The notes beneath the pieces were generated by a model. That model saw only the letters and a program-made list of their open reading frames with translations, did not search any database and had not been told where the DNA came from. From contig NZ_AZMV01000004.1 of assembly GCF_000522505.1 (NCBI RefSeq), positions 310,001-374,000 on the forward strand: DNA of 64,000 nt, written 5' to 3'. Shown here piece after piece: positions 11,104 through 20,748 of this stretch. How positions within the stretch are numbered: the stretch's first letter is position 1; every line of letters begins with the position of its first letter. Source of the stretch: Bifidobacterium moukalabense DSM 27321. Its GTDB lineage: Bacteria > Actinomycetota > Actinomycetes > Actinomycetales > Bifidobacteriaceae. Both the position numbers and the translations under genes were made by a program.

Positions 11104-11156
11104 GGTTCCTTGACTGTCTCTGCTGGCGTCGATTGTCGATCATGAATGTCCGCGAA

Positions 11157-11717
11157 TCAGACCTCCATGATCTCCTTCTGCTTGGCTTCGAGCAGGGTGT
11201 CGAGTTCGTCGGTGGTCTGCTTGGTGACCTTGTCGAGCTCCTTCAGAAGGCGGTCGCCCTCGTCTTCGCCCATATCGCCGTCCTTGATGGCCTTGTCGAT
11301 GGATTCCTTGGCCTTGCGGCGGATGTTGCGCACGGCGACCTTGCCGTCTTCCGCCTTGCCCTTGGCGAGTTTGACGTATTCCTTGCGACGCTCTTCGGTA
11401 AGCTCCGGCATGGTCAGTCGAATGACGTTGCCGTCACGGCGCGGGCTGGCGCCCAAATCGGAATCGCGCAGGGCCTTTTCCACGGCATTGGCCTGCGAGG
11501 CATCGAACGGGGTGACGGACAGGGTGCGTGGTTCCGGGACACCGATGGTGGCGACGGCCTTCAGCGGTGTCGGAGCGCCGTAGTAATCGACGGTGATGCC
11601 GTTGAGCAGGGCCGGGTTGGCCCGACCGGTACGGATACCGGAGAAATTCTCCTTGGTGGATTCGACGGACTTGGCCATCTGGGCCTTTGCCTGATCGACG
11701 ATGCTTGCCATATTCAT
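11157..11717 (-). CDS. frr: Ribosome recycling factor
   Basis: Releases ribosomes from mRNA after termination together with EF-G. The 186-residue length and sequence are typical, with AKAQMAKSVESTKENFSGIRTGRANPALL at the N-terminal helix (in two blocks), VTPFDASQANAVEKALRDSDLG in the middle and the C-terminal helix rich in Lys and Glu. The first codon at 11717 gives MNMASIV; a start at 11711 (MASIVDQ) is also possible. It follows pyrH by 42 bp, a gene pair found together in most bacteria. Confidence 0.97.
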   Translation of the reverse strand: MNMASIVDQAKAQMAKSVESTKENFSGIRTGRANPALLNGITVDYYGAPTPLKAVATIGVPEPRTLSVTPFDASQANAVEKALRDSDLGASPRRDGNVIRLTMPELTEERRKEYVKLAKGKAEDGKVAVRNIRRKAKESIDKAIKDGDMGEDEGDRLLKELDKVTKQTTDELDTLLEAKQKEIMEV

Positions 11718-11759
11718 ACTCCTTGTTTGTGATTGATCGATATTCGACGTTGAATGTCG

Positions 11760-12509
11760 TTACTCGGCCAGCGAGGACTCCGCGGTGGAAACCATGGTAC
11801 CAATTCCCTCGCCGAGCAAGGCGCGGGTGACGTTGCCTTCGCCTTCAAGGCCGAACACGCGAATGCGCTGCTTGTTGTCGCGAGCCATGGAAAGCGCGGA
11901 GGCGTCCATGACGGCCAGGTTGTCGACGAGTGCGCGGTTGTAGCTCAGGGTTGCGAAGCGCTTGGCGCTCTCGTCCTTGCGCGGGTCGGCGGTGTAGACG
12001 CCATCCACACCGTTTTTGCCCATAAGCACCTCATCGCAGTGAATTTCCAGCGATCGCTGAATGGACACGGTGTCGGTGGAGAAGTACGGCATGCCCGCAC
12101 CGGCGCCGAAGATCACGACACGGCCTTTTTCAAGATGACGAATCGCCTTGAGCGGAATATACGGTTCGGCGACCTGCCCCATGGTGATGGCGGTCTGCAC
12201 TCGGGTGGCCTGACCCTCCTGTTCCAGAAAATCCTGCAATGCCAGGCAGTTCATCACGGTACCGAGCATGCCCATGTAATCGCCGCGGGAACGGTCGATG
12301 CCGGCCTGCTGCAGTTCGGCCCCACGGAAGAAGTTGCCGCCGCCGACCACAATCGCCACCTGAACACCCTGCTGGACAGCGGGAACGATCTCACCTGCGA
12401 TGCGCCGAATCACGGTCGTATCGATGCCGACCTTGCCTCCGCCGAACGCCTCGCCAGAAAGCTTGAGCAGCACCCTGCGCGGATTGTCACCAGTGTTTTC
12501 GTCAGTCAT
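11760..12509 (-). CDS. pyrH: Uridylate kinase
   Basis: Phosphorylates UMP to UDP for pyrimidine nucleotide supply. The 249-residue protein is of normal length and has the amino-acid kinase motifs: [15 protein letters not shown] at the N terminus, [13 protein letters not shown] in the nucleotide-binding loop and [14 protein letters not shown] in the C-terminal half. It is separated from upstream tsf by two tandem hairpins at 12604-12676, so the pyrH-frr-cdsA-rlmN run probably has its own promoter in the stretch 12510-12600. Confidence 0.97.
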   Translation of the reverse strand: MTDENTGDNPRRVLLKLSGEAFGGGKVGIDTTVIRRIAGEIVPAVQQGVQVAIVVGGGNFFRGAELQQAGIDRSRGDYMGMLGTVMNCLALQDFLEQEGQATRVQTAITMGQVAEPYIPLKAIRHLEKGRVVIFGAGAGMPYFSTDTVSIQRSLEIHCDEVLMGKNGVDGVYTADPRKDESAKRFATLSYNRALVDNLAVMDASALSMARDNKQRIRVFGLEGEGNVTRALLGEGIGTMVSTAESSLAE

Positions 12510-12603
12510 GAAAAGCCTTTCTTGCCCGAAAACTCACGAAATTTACCGCTCTCAAGACTATCGGCAAACAACGACACCATGTATGAGCGACACGACTCAT
12601 ACG

Positions 12604-12638
12604 TAAAAGGCGGCCATCATTGCGCATGATGACCGCCT
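12604..12638 (-). terminator. Intrinsic terminator after tsf
   Basis: On the minus strand a 13-bp stem (one G-U pair) with a loop of about five bases is followed directly by TTTT (plus-strand AAAA at 12605-12608). It lies about 50 bases past the tsf stop and should end the rpsB-tsf transcript. Confidence 0.8.
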
Positions 12639-12641
12639 CGG

Positions 12642-12676
12642 GATGAATCCGTGGCACCGTGTGTCACGGATTCATC
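12642..12676 (-). repeat. Perfect 12-bp inverted repeat after tsf
   Basis: The arms at 12642-12653 and 12665-12676 are exact reverse complements with an 11-base loop. It begins ten bases after the tsf stop and lies just ahead of the terminator hairpin at 12604-12638. It has no T-run of its own, so it may stabilise the 3' end of the mRNA or aid termination. Confidence 0.75.
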
Positions 12677-12686
12677 ATATGCGAGT

Positions 12687-13538
12687 TCACTCGGCTTCGC
12701 CCTTGCCGACCTCCACACGAGCAAAGGCCAGGGCGGTACCGCCCACTTCCTTGAACAGGTCGCCGACGGTCTTGGACGGATCCTTGACGTAGGACTGCTC
12801 AAGCAGGACGTTCTCCTTGTAGAAAGCGTTCAGACGGCCTTCCACGATCTTCGGAACGATCTTCTCCGGCTTGCCTTCGGCCAGGGACTTCTCGGTGGCC
12901 ACACGACGCTCGGATTCGACCACATCGGCCGGAACATCCTCACGGGTCAGCCACTGGGCGCCCATTGCGGAAATCTGCAGAGCGGCTTCGTGGGCTACGG
13001 CGGCGCCCGCCTCATCGGTGGCGATCATGGCCACGATGCTCGGCGGCATCTCAGCGGACTTCTTGTGGGCGTAGATCTCGACATGCGGGCCGGCGACCTT
13101 GGCGAACTGGCCGACCTTGACATGCTCGCCAAACAGGGCTGCCGCCTCTTCGACGGCCTCCTTCACGGTGGCTTCGCCGGAAGCGGCTGCCAGAACCTCA
13201 TCCACGGAGGATGCCTCGGCCTTGACGGCGTCTTCGAGAACGCTGTCCGCGAACTCCACGAACTTCGGGGTCTTGGCCACGAAGTCGGTCTCGGAGTTGA
13301 GTTCGACGGCATAACCGGTCTGGCCGTCGGCGGATTCCACGACCTTGGAGGCGATGGTGCCTTCCTGAGCCTTGCGGCCTTCGCGCTTGCCCGCGGCCTG
13401 GATGCCCTTGGCGCGGATGATTTCCTTGGCGCGAGCCACGTCACCCTCGGCCTCGGTCAGGGCCTTCTTAACGTCCATCATGCCGGCGCCGGTTTCCTCG
13501 CGCACCTGCTTGATCAGAGCTGCAGTGATTGCTGCCAT
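12687..13538 (-). CDS. tsf: Elongation factor Ts
   Basis: Nucleotide exchange factor for EF-Tu. I place the start at 13538 (MAAITAALIKQVREETGAGMM in two parts), the canonical EF-Ts N terminus with the TDVGMMD-like EF-Tu contact region; upstream codons to 13574 lie in the rpsB-tsf spacer. The 283-residue length fits the family, including NSETDFVAKTPKFVEFAD with the TDFV motif that inserts into EF-Tu. The EF-Ts core is repeated twice after the N-terminal UBA-like domain. It follows rpsB in the near-universal rpsB-tsf order. Confidence 0.97.
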   Translation of the reverse strand: MAAITAALIKQVREETGAGMMDVKKALTEAEGDVARAKEIIRAKGIQAAGKREGRKAQEGTIASKVVESADGQTGYAVELNSETDFVAKTPKFVEFADSVLEDAVKAEASSVDEVLAAASGEATVKEAVEEAAALFGEHVKVGQFAKVAGPHVEIYAHKKSAEMPPSIVAMIATDEAGAAVAHEAALQISAMGAQWLTREDVPADVVESERRVATEKSLAEGKPEKIVPKIVEGRLNAFYKENVLLEQSYVKDPSKTVGDLFKEVGGTALAFARVEVGKGEAE

Positions 13539-13574
13539 TGATTTGTCTCCTCTGGAAAATTTATGATGCCCCAC

Positions 13575-13603
13575 ATGATGGGAGGCATTGCACCTCCCAT
13601 CAT
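13575..13603 (-). repeat. Hairpin in the rpsB-tsf spacer
   Basis: Perfect 11-bp arms at 13575-13585 and 13593-13603 with a seven-base loop. There is no T-run on either strand, so full termination is unlikely; partial attenuation or RNA processing between rpsB and tsf is the more likely role (inference). Confidence 0.65.
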
Positions 13604-13614
13604 AGAGGACGTGT

Positions 13615-14433
13615 TCACTCGGCCTTGGCTTCGCCTTCAGCTTCAGCCGGGGCTTCTGCGGCCGGAGCGCCTTCGGTCAGGAGCTCCTTCTCCCAAGCGG
13701 CCATCGGCTGCTCGGCTTCACCCTCGGCCTTGGCGGCCTTGCCGGAACGCTCCAGCAGGCCCTCGGCCACTGCATCGGCCATGAGGCTGGTCAGCAGTTC
13801 GATGCCGCGGATGGCGTCGTCGTTGGCTGCGATCGGGTACTCGACGGATTCCGGATCGGCGTTGGTGTCGACGATGGCGACGACCGGAATGCCCAGCTTG
13901 TGGGCTTCTTCGACGGCCAGAGCCTCCTTGTTGACGTCAACGACGAACATGGCGGACGGGGTACGGTTCATGTTGCGAATACCGCCCAGCTGCTTGGCCA
14001 GCTTATCCTTCTCGCGCTCGAGGAGCAGCAGTTCCTTCTTGGTCAGGCCGGAGCCGTGCACGTCGGTGAAGTCCATCTCTTCGAGTTCCTTGAGACGGGA
14101 AACGCGCTTGGACACGGTCTGGAAGTTGGTCAGCATGCCGCCGAGCCAGCGCTCGGAGACATACGGCATGTTCACGCGGGTGGCCTGGGTGGACACCGCT
14201 TCCTGAGCCTGCTTCTTGGTGCCGACGAACAGCACGGTGCCGTTATGAGCGACGGTGGCCTTGATGAAGTCATAGGCGGCGTCGATCATGTCGAGCGACT
14301 TGAACAGGTTGATGATGTGAATGCCGTTGCGCTGGGTGAGGATGTACTGCTTCATCTTCGGGTTCCAACGACGGGTCTGGTGGCCGAAGTGCAGACCTGC
14401 CTTCAGCATGTCGCTCATAGTGATCTGAGCCAT
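13615..14433 (-). CDS. rpsB: 30S ribosomal protein S2
   Basis: Component of the small ribosomal subunit. The sequence starts [27 protein letters not shown] (in two blocks), the standard S2 opening, and includes KFIFG-type RNA-binding stretches such as [14 protein letters not shown]. The 272-residue protein has an Ala/Glu-rich tail ([13 protein letters not shown]) typical of actinobacterial S2. An AGAGG box precedes the start at 14433. It is the first gene of the rpsB-tsf pair. Confidence 0.97.
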   Translation of the reverse strand: MAQITMSDMLKAGLHFGHQTRRWNPKMKQYILTQRNGIHIINLFKSLDMIDAAYDFIKATVAHNGTVLFVGTKKQAQEAVSTQATRVNMPYVSERWLGGMLTNFQTVSKRVSRLKELEEMDFTDVHGSGLTKKELLLLEREKDKLAKQLGGIRNMNRTPSAMFVVDVNKEALAVEEAHKLGIPVVAIVDTNADPESVEYPIAANDDAIRGIELLTSLMADAVAEGLLERSGKAAKAEGEAEQPMAAWEKELLTEGAPAAEAPAEAEGEAKAE

Positions 14434-14632
14434 GGTATTGCTACCTCTTTCTTGTCGGTTCTTGCCTGGTCATGCGTCCCTGCGTGCAGCCCCGCCTGCA
14501 GGGTGGGGCCGACCGACACAGGTCGTCGCGAGCATGACGCGAATTTGTCGCATGCCGGTTGACGATAATGGTTGGTCCGAAACGCTTGCGACTGCGCCTC
14601 TCGCCGAGTGGCATACGAAATATGAAAATAGC

Positions 14633-14667
14633 ACGGGGCCCCGTCTTTTTTCCGGACGGGACCCCGT
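14633..14667 (-). terminator. Probable terminator after def
   Basis: GC-rich 13-bp stem (one G-U pair on the minus strand), arms 14633-14645 and 14655-14667, in the 273-bp gap between def and rpsB. The minus-strand flank is only CTATTTT, so it is a weaker intrinsic terminator than others here. The rest of the gap (14434-14632) must hold the rpsB promoter, but I cannot mark it. Confidence 0.55.
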
Positions 14668-14706
14668 ATGCGTATGATATCTGCGTTTTCGCTGGGAGCA
14701 AAAGGC

Positions 14707-15192
14707 CTACTGGCGGTGATTGCGCATGTATCGCATCGCCTCGCGGCGTTCCTCCTTTTCGAGACGATCAAGATAGACATGGCCATCCAGGTGATCCGTC
14801 TCGTGTTGCAGCATACGACCCATGATGCCATGCCCTTCCAGCACGACCGGGTTCCCATCCAGATCGATGCCACGCACCCGGGCGTAATCGGCACGACGGG
14901 TCTTGTACCACAAGCCCGGCACCGACAGGCACCCCTCATCGCCGTATTGCTCGCCGCTGGTCTCTTCGAGTACGGGATTCAGGACGTAGCCGACCTTGCC
15001 GTCGATGTTGTAGGAGAATGCACGCAGGTTCACCCCGATCTGGTTGGCCGACAGGCCGGCGCGACCCGGATCGTCAACGGTGTCCAGCAGATCCTGCACC
15101 AGATGGCGTACGGCCGGAGTGATTTCCTTGATGGGATCGCACGGGGTGCGTAGCACCGGATCGGGCACGACTCGAATCTCACGGATTGCCAA
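14707..15192 (-). CDS. def: Peptide deformylase
   Basis: Removes the formyl group from the initiator methionine of new proteins. All three deformylase motifs are present: GLSANQIG (motif I, with Ser in place of the usual Gly/Ala), EGCLSVPG (motif II, cysteine metal ligand) and HETDHLDG (motif III, HExxH-type with Thr, two histidine ligands). The 161-residue protein is close to the usual length. Its start lies two bases after the acyl-CoA ligase stop, so the two genes are probably one transcript. Confidence 0.95.
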   Translation of the reverse strand: MAIREIRVVPDPVLRTPCDPIKEITPAVRHLVQDLLDTVDDPGRAGLSANQIGVNLRAFSYNIDGKVGYVLNPVLEETSGEQYGDEGCLSVPGLWYKTRRADYARVRGIDLDGNPVVLEGHGIMGRMLQHETDHLDGHVYLDRLEKEERREAMRYMRNHRQ

Positions 15193-15194
15193 GA

Positions 15195-17243
15195 TTATTT
15201 CTCCTCATCTATGTTCGTCGTTGCAGATACCGCGGAATCGACCGACGCCTCAGCTTCACCATGCGATTCCTCAGCCTGCCTCTTGATTTTCTCCTGCATG
15301 GTATCAAATGCCTGCCGAACCTTCGGGCTCATGGATTCCGATGCCTGCCGAACGCTTTCAGACGCCTGCTTGACCGTTTCCGTGGTGCGGTCAAGAATCT
15401 GCACGGTCCTTGGAAGCGGCTTTCCGGAAGGCTTTGGTGCGTACAGTACGTTCTCGATCGTTTCGGCGTAGCGCTGCAGCACCTTCGGACGAACCACCTT
15501 CAGGCTGGCGGTCAGCGTGCCGTTGTCCTGGCTGAATTCCTCACCCAGCACCTCGAACTTACGCACCGATTCCGCACGGGATACGTTGGCATTGGCCTTT
15601 TCGACGTACTGCTGAATGAAGGCGTGCACCGCATCGTTGCCCGCAACCTGACGCAACGGCATATTGGCATCGAGGCCCTGCTGGGAGAGCCAGGAGCGCA
15701 CCATCTCCGGATCAAGCTCGATCAGCGCGCCGATGAACGGCTTGCCATCCCCCACAACCACGCTGTGCGAGACGATCGGACAGGTGTTGATGATGTCCTC
15801 CATCGGAGCAGGACTCACGTTCTTGCCGCCTGCGGTGATGATGATGTCCTTCTTACGGCCTGTGATGTACACGAAACCGTCATCGTCGATGGTGCCGAGA
15901 TCTCCGGTACGCAGCCATCCATCGGGCAGCTTGACCTCGGCGGTGAGTTCAGGCTTCTTGTAGTAGCCGAGGAACACGTTCGGCCCCTCGACAAGCAGCT
16001 CGCCGTCATCGTCGGTGCGCACGCCCATTCCGGGACCAGGTTTGCCTACGGATCCCACACGGTTGGCATCCTGCCAGTTGACGATCATCGGGGCCGCGGT
16101 CTCGGTCATGCCATACCCCTGGATGAACGTAATGTCATCCATGCCATTGAAAAAATGGGCCAGATCGACGTTCAACGGCGCGCCGCCGCATGCCAGATAG
16201 CGCATGTTCGGGCCAAGAGCGGAGCGAATGGACTTGCCCACGGTGGACATGAAGAACGTATGCTCGGCACGTGCGGCAATCGAATGATGACCAGTCTCCT
16301 GCTCGTCTTTGGACCACTGCACGAAATGCTCGAAGGCCTTGGCGAACAGACGGCCGCGGATGCCCGCACCAGCCTTCTGCGAGGCCGCGTTGTACACCTT
16401 TTCGAACACACGCGGCACACCAAGCAGATAGGTGGGCCTGAAGCTACGCAGATCGGCCAACAGGTGCTTGGCGCCCGGCAGGTAACCGACCACGCCTTGA
16501 CCACCGATGGCCACATACTGGATATATCGGGCGAAGCAATGCGCCAACGGCAGAAACAGCATCAATCGATTCGGCTGATAGAGCATCTCATCGAGAATGA
16601 TGTACCCGTTGAGCACGATATGCGTGAAATTACGGTGCGATAGCATCGCACCCTTCGGTTTGCCTGTGGAGCCTGAAGTGTAGACGATGGTCAGCATGTC
16701 ATCGGCCTTGACCCGCGAGATGGCTTTGTCGAGCGTAATGTCATCGATTGCCTGGCCGAAATCGGCGACGGCATCGAGTCCATCCGCTTCGAAATTGAAC
16801 ACGTACTTCAGTCCATCATGGCTATCGCGAATCTGTTCCAGCGTCTGTGTATGCGAGAAATCGCCGGCGAAGGCGATGACGGGATTCACCTCCTCGATGA
16901 TGGAGGCCGTCTGCCTGGCTGAATCCGTCTCATATACGGGTACGCTTACCGCACCGATCGCGGCGCATGCGAAATCGACGACGCCCCATTCATAACAGGT
17001 CGCCGAGTAGATGACCACCATGCTGCCGGGCTTGACTCCGAGCCCGAGCAAACCCTTGGCCACGCTTTTCACTCGATCAAGCATCTGTCCGGCAGTCACG
17101 TCATGCCAATGTCGGGTCTCATTATCCTGCCACTGGGCGATCAGATCGTCGGGGTTTCGCTCGGCGCGTTTGGAGAGCAGCGAATACACGGTGTCCTCAT
17201 CAGTGGTGTTGTATGCAGGTTCCGGTATAAATTCACGCAACAT
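15195..17243 (-). CDS. Long-chain acyl-CoA ligase (AMP-forming)
   Basis: Member of the FadD/AMP-binding family: activates fatty acids through an acyl-adenylate to acyl-CoA. The AMP-binding motif [20 protein letters not shown] (about 188-207) and the later [10 protein letters not shown] and [16 protein letters not shown] motifs are clear. The family core ends near residue 610; the remaining 70 residues are a hydrophilic helical tail with a repeated K/R-QASES unit ([21 protein letters not shown]), not part of the catalytic fold. A paralogue lies at 22370-24181. Bifidobacteria lack a classical beta-oxidation pathway, so a role in recycling or incorporating exogenous fatty acids is more likely (inference). 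Confidence 0.92.
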   Translation of the reverse strand: MLREFIPEPAYNTTDEDTVYSLLSKRAERNPDDLIAQWQDNETRHWHDVTAGQMLDRVKSVAKGLLGLGVKPGSMVVIYSATCYEWGVVDFACAAIGAVSVPVYETDSARQTASIIEEVNPVIAFAGDFSHTQTLEQIRDSHDGLKYVFNFEADGLDAVADFGQAIDDITLDKAISRVKADDMLTIVYTSGSTGKPKGAMLSHRNFTHIVLNGYIILDEMLYQPNRLMLFLPLAHCFARYIQYVAIGGQGVVGYLPGAKHLLADLRSFRPTYLLGVPRVFEKVYNAASQKAGAGIRGRLFAKAFEHFVQWSKDEQETGHHSIAARAEHTFFMSTVGKSIRSALGPNMRYLACGGAPLNVDLAHFFNGMDDITFIQGYGMTETAAPMIVNWQDANRVGSVGKPGPGMGVRTDDDGELLVEGPNVFLGYYKKPELTAEVKLPDGWLRTGDLGTIDDDGFVYITGRKKDIIITAGGKNVSPAPMEDIINTCPIVSHSVVVGDGKPFIGALIELDPEMVRSWLSQQGLDANMPLRQVAGNDAVHAFIQQYVEKANANVSRAESVRKFEVLGEEFSQDNGTLTASLKVVRPKVLQRYAETIENVLYAPKPSGKPLPRTVQILDRTTETVKQASESVRQASESMSPKVRQAFDTMQEKIKRQAEESHGEAEASVDSAVSATTNIDEEK

Positions 17244-17284
17244 GAATCCCTATAGTAGTTGCAGCTTTCTCAAGGCACGCTGAA

Positions 17285-17324
17285 AATCCTTGGAAGCGGC
17301 TGGATGTTGCCGTTTCCAAGGATT
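17285..17324 (-). terminator. Intrinsic terminator after the Rv3235-like gene
   Basis: Perfect 11-bp arms (17285-17295 and 17314-17324) followed on the minus strand by TTTT. It lies 36 bases past the stop of the gene at 17360 and 41 bases upstream of the acyl-CoA ligase start, separating the two genes. Confidence 0.75.
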
Positions 17325-17359
17325 CTGTCTATTTTTCGTTTTCAGTTACGCCGCAAGTG

Positions 17360-17986
17360 TCAACCGATATCGGAATACGAGCATTTCCAAACGGTTCCCA
17401 TCCGCTCGAACACCATGTTGCAGCACATTCGTTCGGCGCCGATGCGCAGCATGACCACGCAGTCGAATTTTCGCGGGTTGACCAGCCACCCGCTGATGGA
17501 TCCCATAATGACGGGCAGTATTCCGATTCTGGCATGCAATCGCGCATCTCTACGCATATGGTCGACCAACAGCTGGGAGGCATTTTCCAATCGTCTCAGG
17601 CATGCCGGCGTCATTCTGCGCTCTATGCGCGCCGGCTTCGCCCTGCCGCGGAAGATATCTGCGGAATCGCAAGCGATGCGTGCCGAGTTCATCGCCATGG
17701 CATGAGCCTGTTGCGGGTCCCATTCCACGGCATCGGTGCGTACGAAGTGGAATGGGATGGGTTCGGCGGAGAGTTCGACGGCAATGAAGCCATCGAAGAC
17801 GGGTAATGGCGTTTTCGGTTTGTCCACATATTCCCGCCACATCGTGTTGGTCTCATCATTCGGATCCAGTATGGCATCCAATCCAGAGGACGGGATGTCC
17901 TCCGGAATTTCATCGGGTTCCTGCTCGGCCTCCTCCTGCTGCATATCGTCATCGGGAGGAGGAACTTCTTCTTCGGGATCCTTCAT
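17360..17986 (-). CDS. Rv3235-like protein
   Basis: Small acidic-headed protein of 208 residues. I choose the start at 17986 (MKDPEEEVPPPDDD) because an AAAGGAG box lies six bases upstream; the frame is open to 18100 without such a box. Residues 1-50 are Pro/Asp/Glu-rich and probably disordered. The C-terminal 90 residues (RRLENASQLL..., ending WKCSYSDIG) follow the pattern of the actinobacterial Rv3235 family, whose members lie near secA and end with a Trp-x-Cys-containing strand. That assignment is from memory of the pattern and the function is unknown. secA is not adjacent here. Confidence 0.65.
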   Translation of the reverse strand: MKDPEEEVPPPDDDMQQEEAEQEPDEIPEDIPSSGLDAILDPNDETNTMWREYVDKPKTPLPVFDGFIAVELSAEPIPFHFVRTDAVEWDPQQAHAMAMNSARIACDSADIFRGRAKPARIERRMTPACLRRLENASQLLVDHMRRDARLHARIGILPVIMGSISGWLVNPRKFDCVVMLRIGAERMCCNMVFERMGTVWKCSYSDIG

Positions 17987-18052
17987 AGGACTCCTTTCCT
18001 GAACATTCATATTCACCATCGAATATGGGGGTATATTCATTACAGCGTCAAA

Positions 18053-18083
18053 AATCCCTTCCGTCAAATCGGCGGAAGGGATT
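18053..18083 (-). terminator. Intrinsic terminator after guaB3
   Basis: Perfect 11-bp arms (18053-18063 and 18073-18083) with a nine-base loop; on the minus strand the stem is followed by TTTTT. It lies 38 bases past the guaB3 stop (18122). Confidence 0.8.
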
Positions 18084-18121
18084 TGTGGATATGTGGACAA
18101 CCCCTCGTCAGAAGCGGAACG

Positions 18122-19247
18122 TCAACGGGCGCAATGCGGAGCGACCGTTACCGAGCAGCGCTGGAAACTCTTGAGATCGACATAACCCGTGGTGGCCATG
18201 GCACGGCGCAGAGCACCGATGAAATTGGTGGTGCCATCGGCCTGATGGCTCGGACCGAACAGAACGCTCTCCAGGGATCCGACGGTGCCGACGTTCGTGC
18301 GGAAACCACGCGGCAGCGTCTGATGGCGGGCCTCGGTACCCCAATGCATCCCCTGCCCCCGGAGCCTCCTCGGCACGGGCCAGCGGCGAACCGAGCATCA
18401 CGGCATCGGCGCCAAGCGCAAATGCCTTGACGAAACTGCCGGAGTCTCCCATGCTGCCATCGGCGATCACCTGCACATAGCGGCCACCGGATTCATCCAT
18501 ATAATCGCGACGGGCCTCGGCCACGTCGGCGATGGCGGTGGCCATCGGGGCATGCACGCCGATGGTGTTGCGGTTGGCGGAGACCGCGCCGCCCCCGAAT
18601 CCGACCAGCACGCCGGCCGCACCGGTACGCATCAGATGCAGGGCGGCGGTGTAGTTGGCGGCCCCTCCGACGATGACCGGCACATCCAGATCGTAGATGA
18701 ACTTCTTAAGATTCAGCGGTTCATGGTTCCTTGACACATGCTCGGCGGACACGACGGTGCCGCGAATCACGAACAGGTCGACCCCGGCATCAAGCACGGT
18801 CGAATAATAGTCCTGGGTGCGTTGCGGAGACAGAGCTCCGGCGACGGTGACGCCGGCATCACGGATTTCATGCAGACGCTGCACGATGAGCTCCGGCTTG
18901 ATCGGCTCGGCATAGATCCGCTGGATGCGGCTGGTGGCCTGATCCGCAGGCAGCTGCGCGATTTCGTCAAGCAACGGTTGCGGATCGTCGTATCGGGTCC
19001 ACAGACCCTCCAGATCCAACACGCCCAGCGCGCCCATCTTGCCCATGGCGATGGCGGTGGCCGGACTGGTCACCGAATCCATCGGCGCACCGATGACCGG
19101 AATGTCGAATTCATAGGCATCGACCTGCCATGCGGTCGATACATCCTGCGGATCACGGGTACGACGGGAGGGAACGATGGCGACATCGTCCAATGAATAG
19201 GCCAGACGGCCCTTCTTGCCCAAACCGATTTCAATTTCCTGAGACAT
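18122..19247 (-). CDS. GuaB3-type IMP dehydrogenase-related protein, frameshifted
   Basis: Relative of IMP dehydrogenase/GMP reductase of the actinobacterial GuaB3 group. It starts MSQEIEIGLGKKGR at 19247 and shows VAIVPSRRTRD, IGAPMDSVTSP and QVIADGSMGDSGSF. After EEAPG the frame changes: the family C terminus (HWGTEARHQTLPRG..., ending VAPHCAR at 18122) is in another frame. The break is at a C5 run, 18356-18360; removing one base gives a continuous 374-residue protein of family length. Without repair the frame reads to 18108 with a non-homologous tail. Either an assembly error or a true mutation. The exact GuaB3 reaction is less certain than the fold. Confidence 0.88.
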
Positions 19248-19383
19248 GGCTTCAAGGCTAATGCTCAGCAATGACAGTGGACGTACCGTGTCCATCTGTC
19301 GAATTTGGACATTGCCACACGAAATTAACACACTTCCGCTATGACGGAACACATAACCTTCAATCCCGACAGGAGGGCAACAC

Positions 19384-20604
19384 ATGGCCAAAATCAAGGT
19401 CGAAGGCAAGGTCGTCGAGCTCGACGGCGACGAGATGACCCGTGTCATCTGGAAGGACATCAAGGATCGTCTGATTCTGCCGTATCTCGATGTGGATCTC
19501 GACTACTACGATCTGGGCATCGAGAACCGCGACGCCACCGACGATCAGGTGACCATCGACGCGGCCAAGGCGATCCAGCGCGAGCATGTCGGCGTCAAGT
19601 GCGCCACCATCACCCCGGACGAAGCCCGCGTCAAGGAATTTGGCCTCAAGAAGATGTGGAAGTCCCCCAATGGCACCATCCGCAATATTCTTGGCGGTAC
19701 CATCTTCCGCGAACCAATCGTCATGAGCAATGTGCCACGTCTGGTTCCGGGCTGGACCAAACCGATCGTCGTGGCCCGTCATGCCTTTGGCGATCAATAC
19801 AAGGCCACCGACTTCAAGGTGCCGGGAGCCGGCACGCTTACCGTCACCTTCACTCCGGAAGATGGTTCCGAACCGATCGAGCATGTGGTCTACAACTATG
19901 GGCCCGACGGCGGCGTGGCCCAGGTGCAGTACAACGTCAACGATTCGATTCGTGGCTTCGCGCGCGCCTGCTTCAACTACGGGCTGATGCGTGGCTATCC
20001 GGTGTATCTGTCCACCAAGAACACGATTCTCAAGGCATATGATGGCCAGTTCAAGGACATCTTCGCAGAGGTGTTCGAAACGGAATACAGGGACAGGTAC
20101 GAAGCTGCCGGCCTGACCTACGAGCATCGTCTGATCGACGATATGGTGGCCAGTTCCCTCAAGTGGCATGGCGGCTATATCTGGGCCTGCAAGAATTATG
20201 ACGGCGACGTGCAGTCCGATTCCGTGGCGCAGGGCTTCGGTTCACTCGGCCTGATGACCTCCGTGCTCATGACCCCTGACGGTCAGACCGTCGAGGCCGA
20301 AGCCGCACATGGTACCGTGACCCGCCATTATCGTCGTTGGCAGAAAGGTGAGAAGACATCCACCAACCCGATCGCCTCCATCTTCGCGTGGACCGGTGGC
20401 CTCAAGCACCGCGCCGATCTCGACAATACGCCCGAAGTCAAGCATTTCGCCGAGACGCTGGAGAAGGTCATCGTCGATACCGTGGAGGGTGGCAAGATGA
20501 CCAAGGATCTGGCCATGCTGATCGGCCCGGACCAGCCGTGGCTCGACACCGAGGGCTTCATGGACGCCCTTGATGAGGCTCTTGCCGCGGCTCTGTCGGA
20601 ATAA
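19384..20604 (+). CDS. icd: Isocitrate dehydrogenase (NADP), eukaryote-like type
   Basis: Oxidatively decarboxylates isocitrate to 2-oxoglutarate, supplying carbon for glutamate. The 406-residue protein opens [21 protein letters not shown] (in two parts) and carries [19 protein letters not shown] with the isocitrate-binding serine and arginines, then [12 protein letters not shown]. This is the homodimeric type II enzyme of mitochondria and some bacteria rather than the E. coli type. A GGAGGG box precedes the start. It is divergent from guaB3, and a 136-bp gap holds both promoters. Confidence 0.95.
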   Translation: MAKIKVEGKVVELDGDEMTRVIWKDIKDRLILPYLDVDLDYYDLGIENRDATDDQVTIDAAKAIQREHVGVKCATITPDEARVKEFGLKKMWKSPNGTIRNILGGTIFREPIVMSNVPRLVPGWTKPIVVARHAFGDQYKATDFKVPGAGTLTVTFTPEDGSEPIEHVVYNYGPDGGVAQVQYNVNDSIRGFARACFNYGLMRGYPVYLSTKNTILKAYDGQFKDIFAEVFETEYRDRYEAAGLTYEHRLIDDMVASSLKWHGGYIWACKNYDGDVQSDSVAQGFGSLGLMTSVLMTPDGQTVEAEAAHGTVTRHYRRWQKGEKTSTNPIASIFAWTGGLKHRADLDNTPEVKHFAETLEKVIVDTVEGGKMTKDLAMLIGPDQPWLDTEGFMDALDEALAAALSE

Positions 20605-20639
20605 GGGTCACCGCCCCGTTCCCGTCCCCATATGATTCC

Positions 20640-20677
20640 GGCCTGAATATGTGCGCATTCACGCATATGTTCAGGCC
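20640..20677 (+). terminator. Intrinsic terminator after icd
   Basis: A 16-bp stem with two G-U pairs and a six-base loop, followed on the plus strand by CTTTTCG. It lies 36 bases past the icd stop and ahead of the lipoprotein gene. Confidence 0.75.
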
Positions 20678-20748
20678 TTTTCGATGACCAGATATTACAA
20701 TCATGGTCAGCACAGGAATATCAGCGACACCAGCGAAGGAACGACGGC

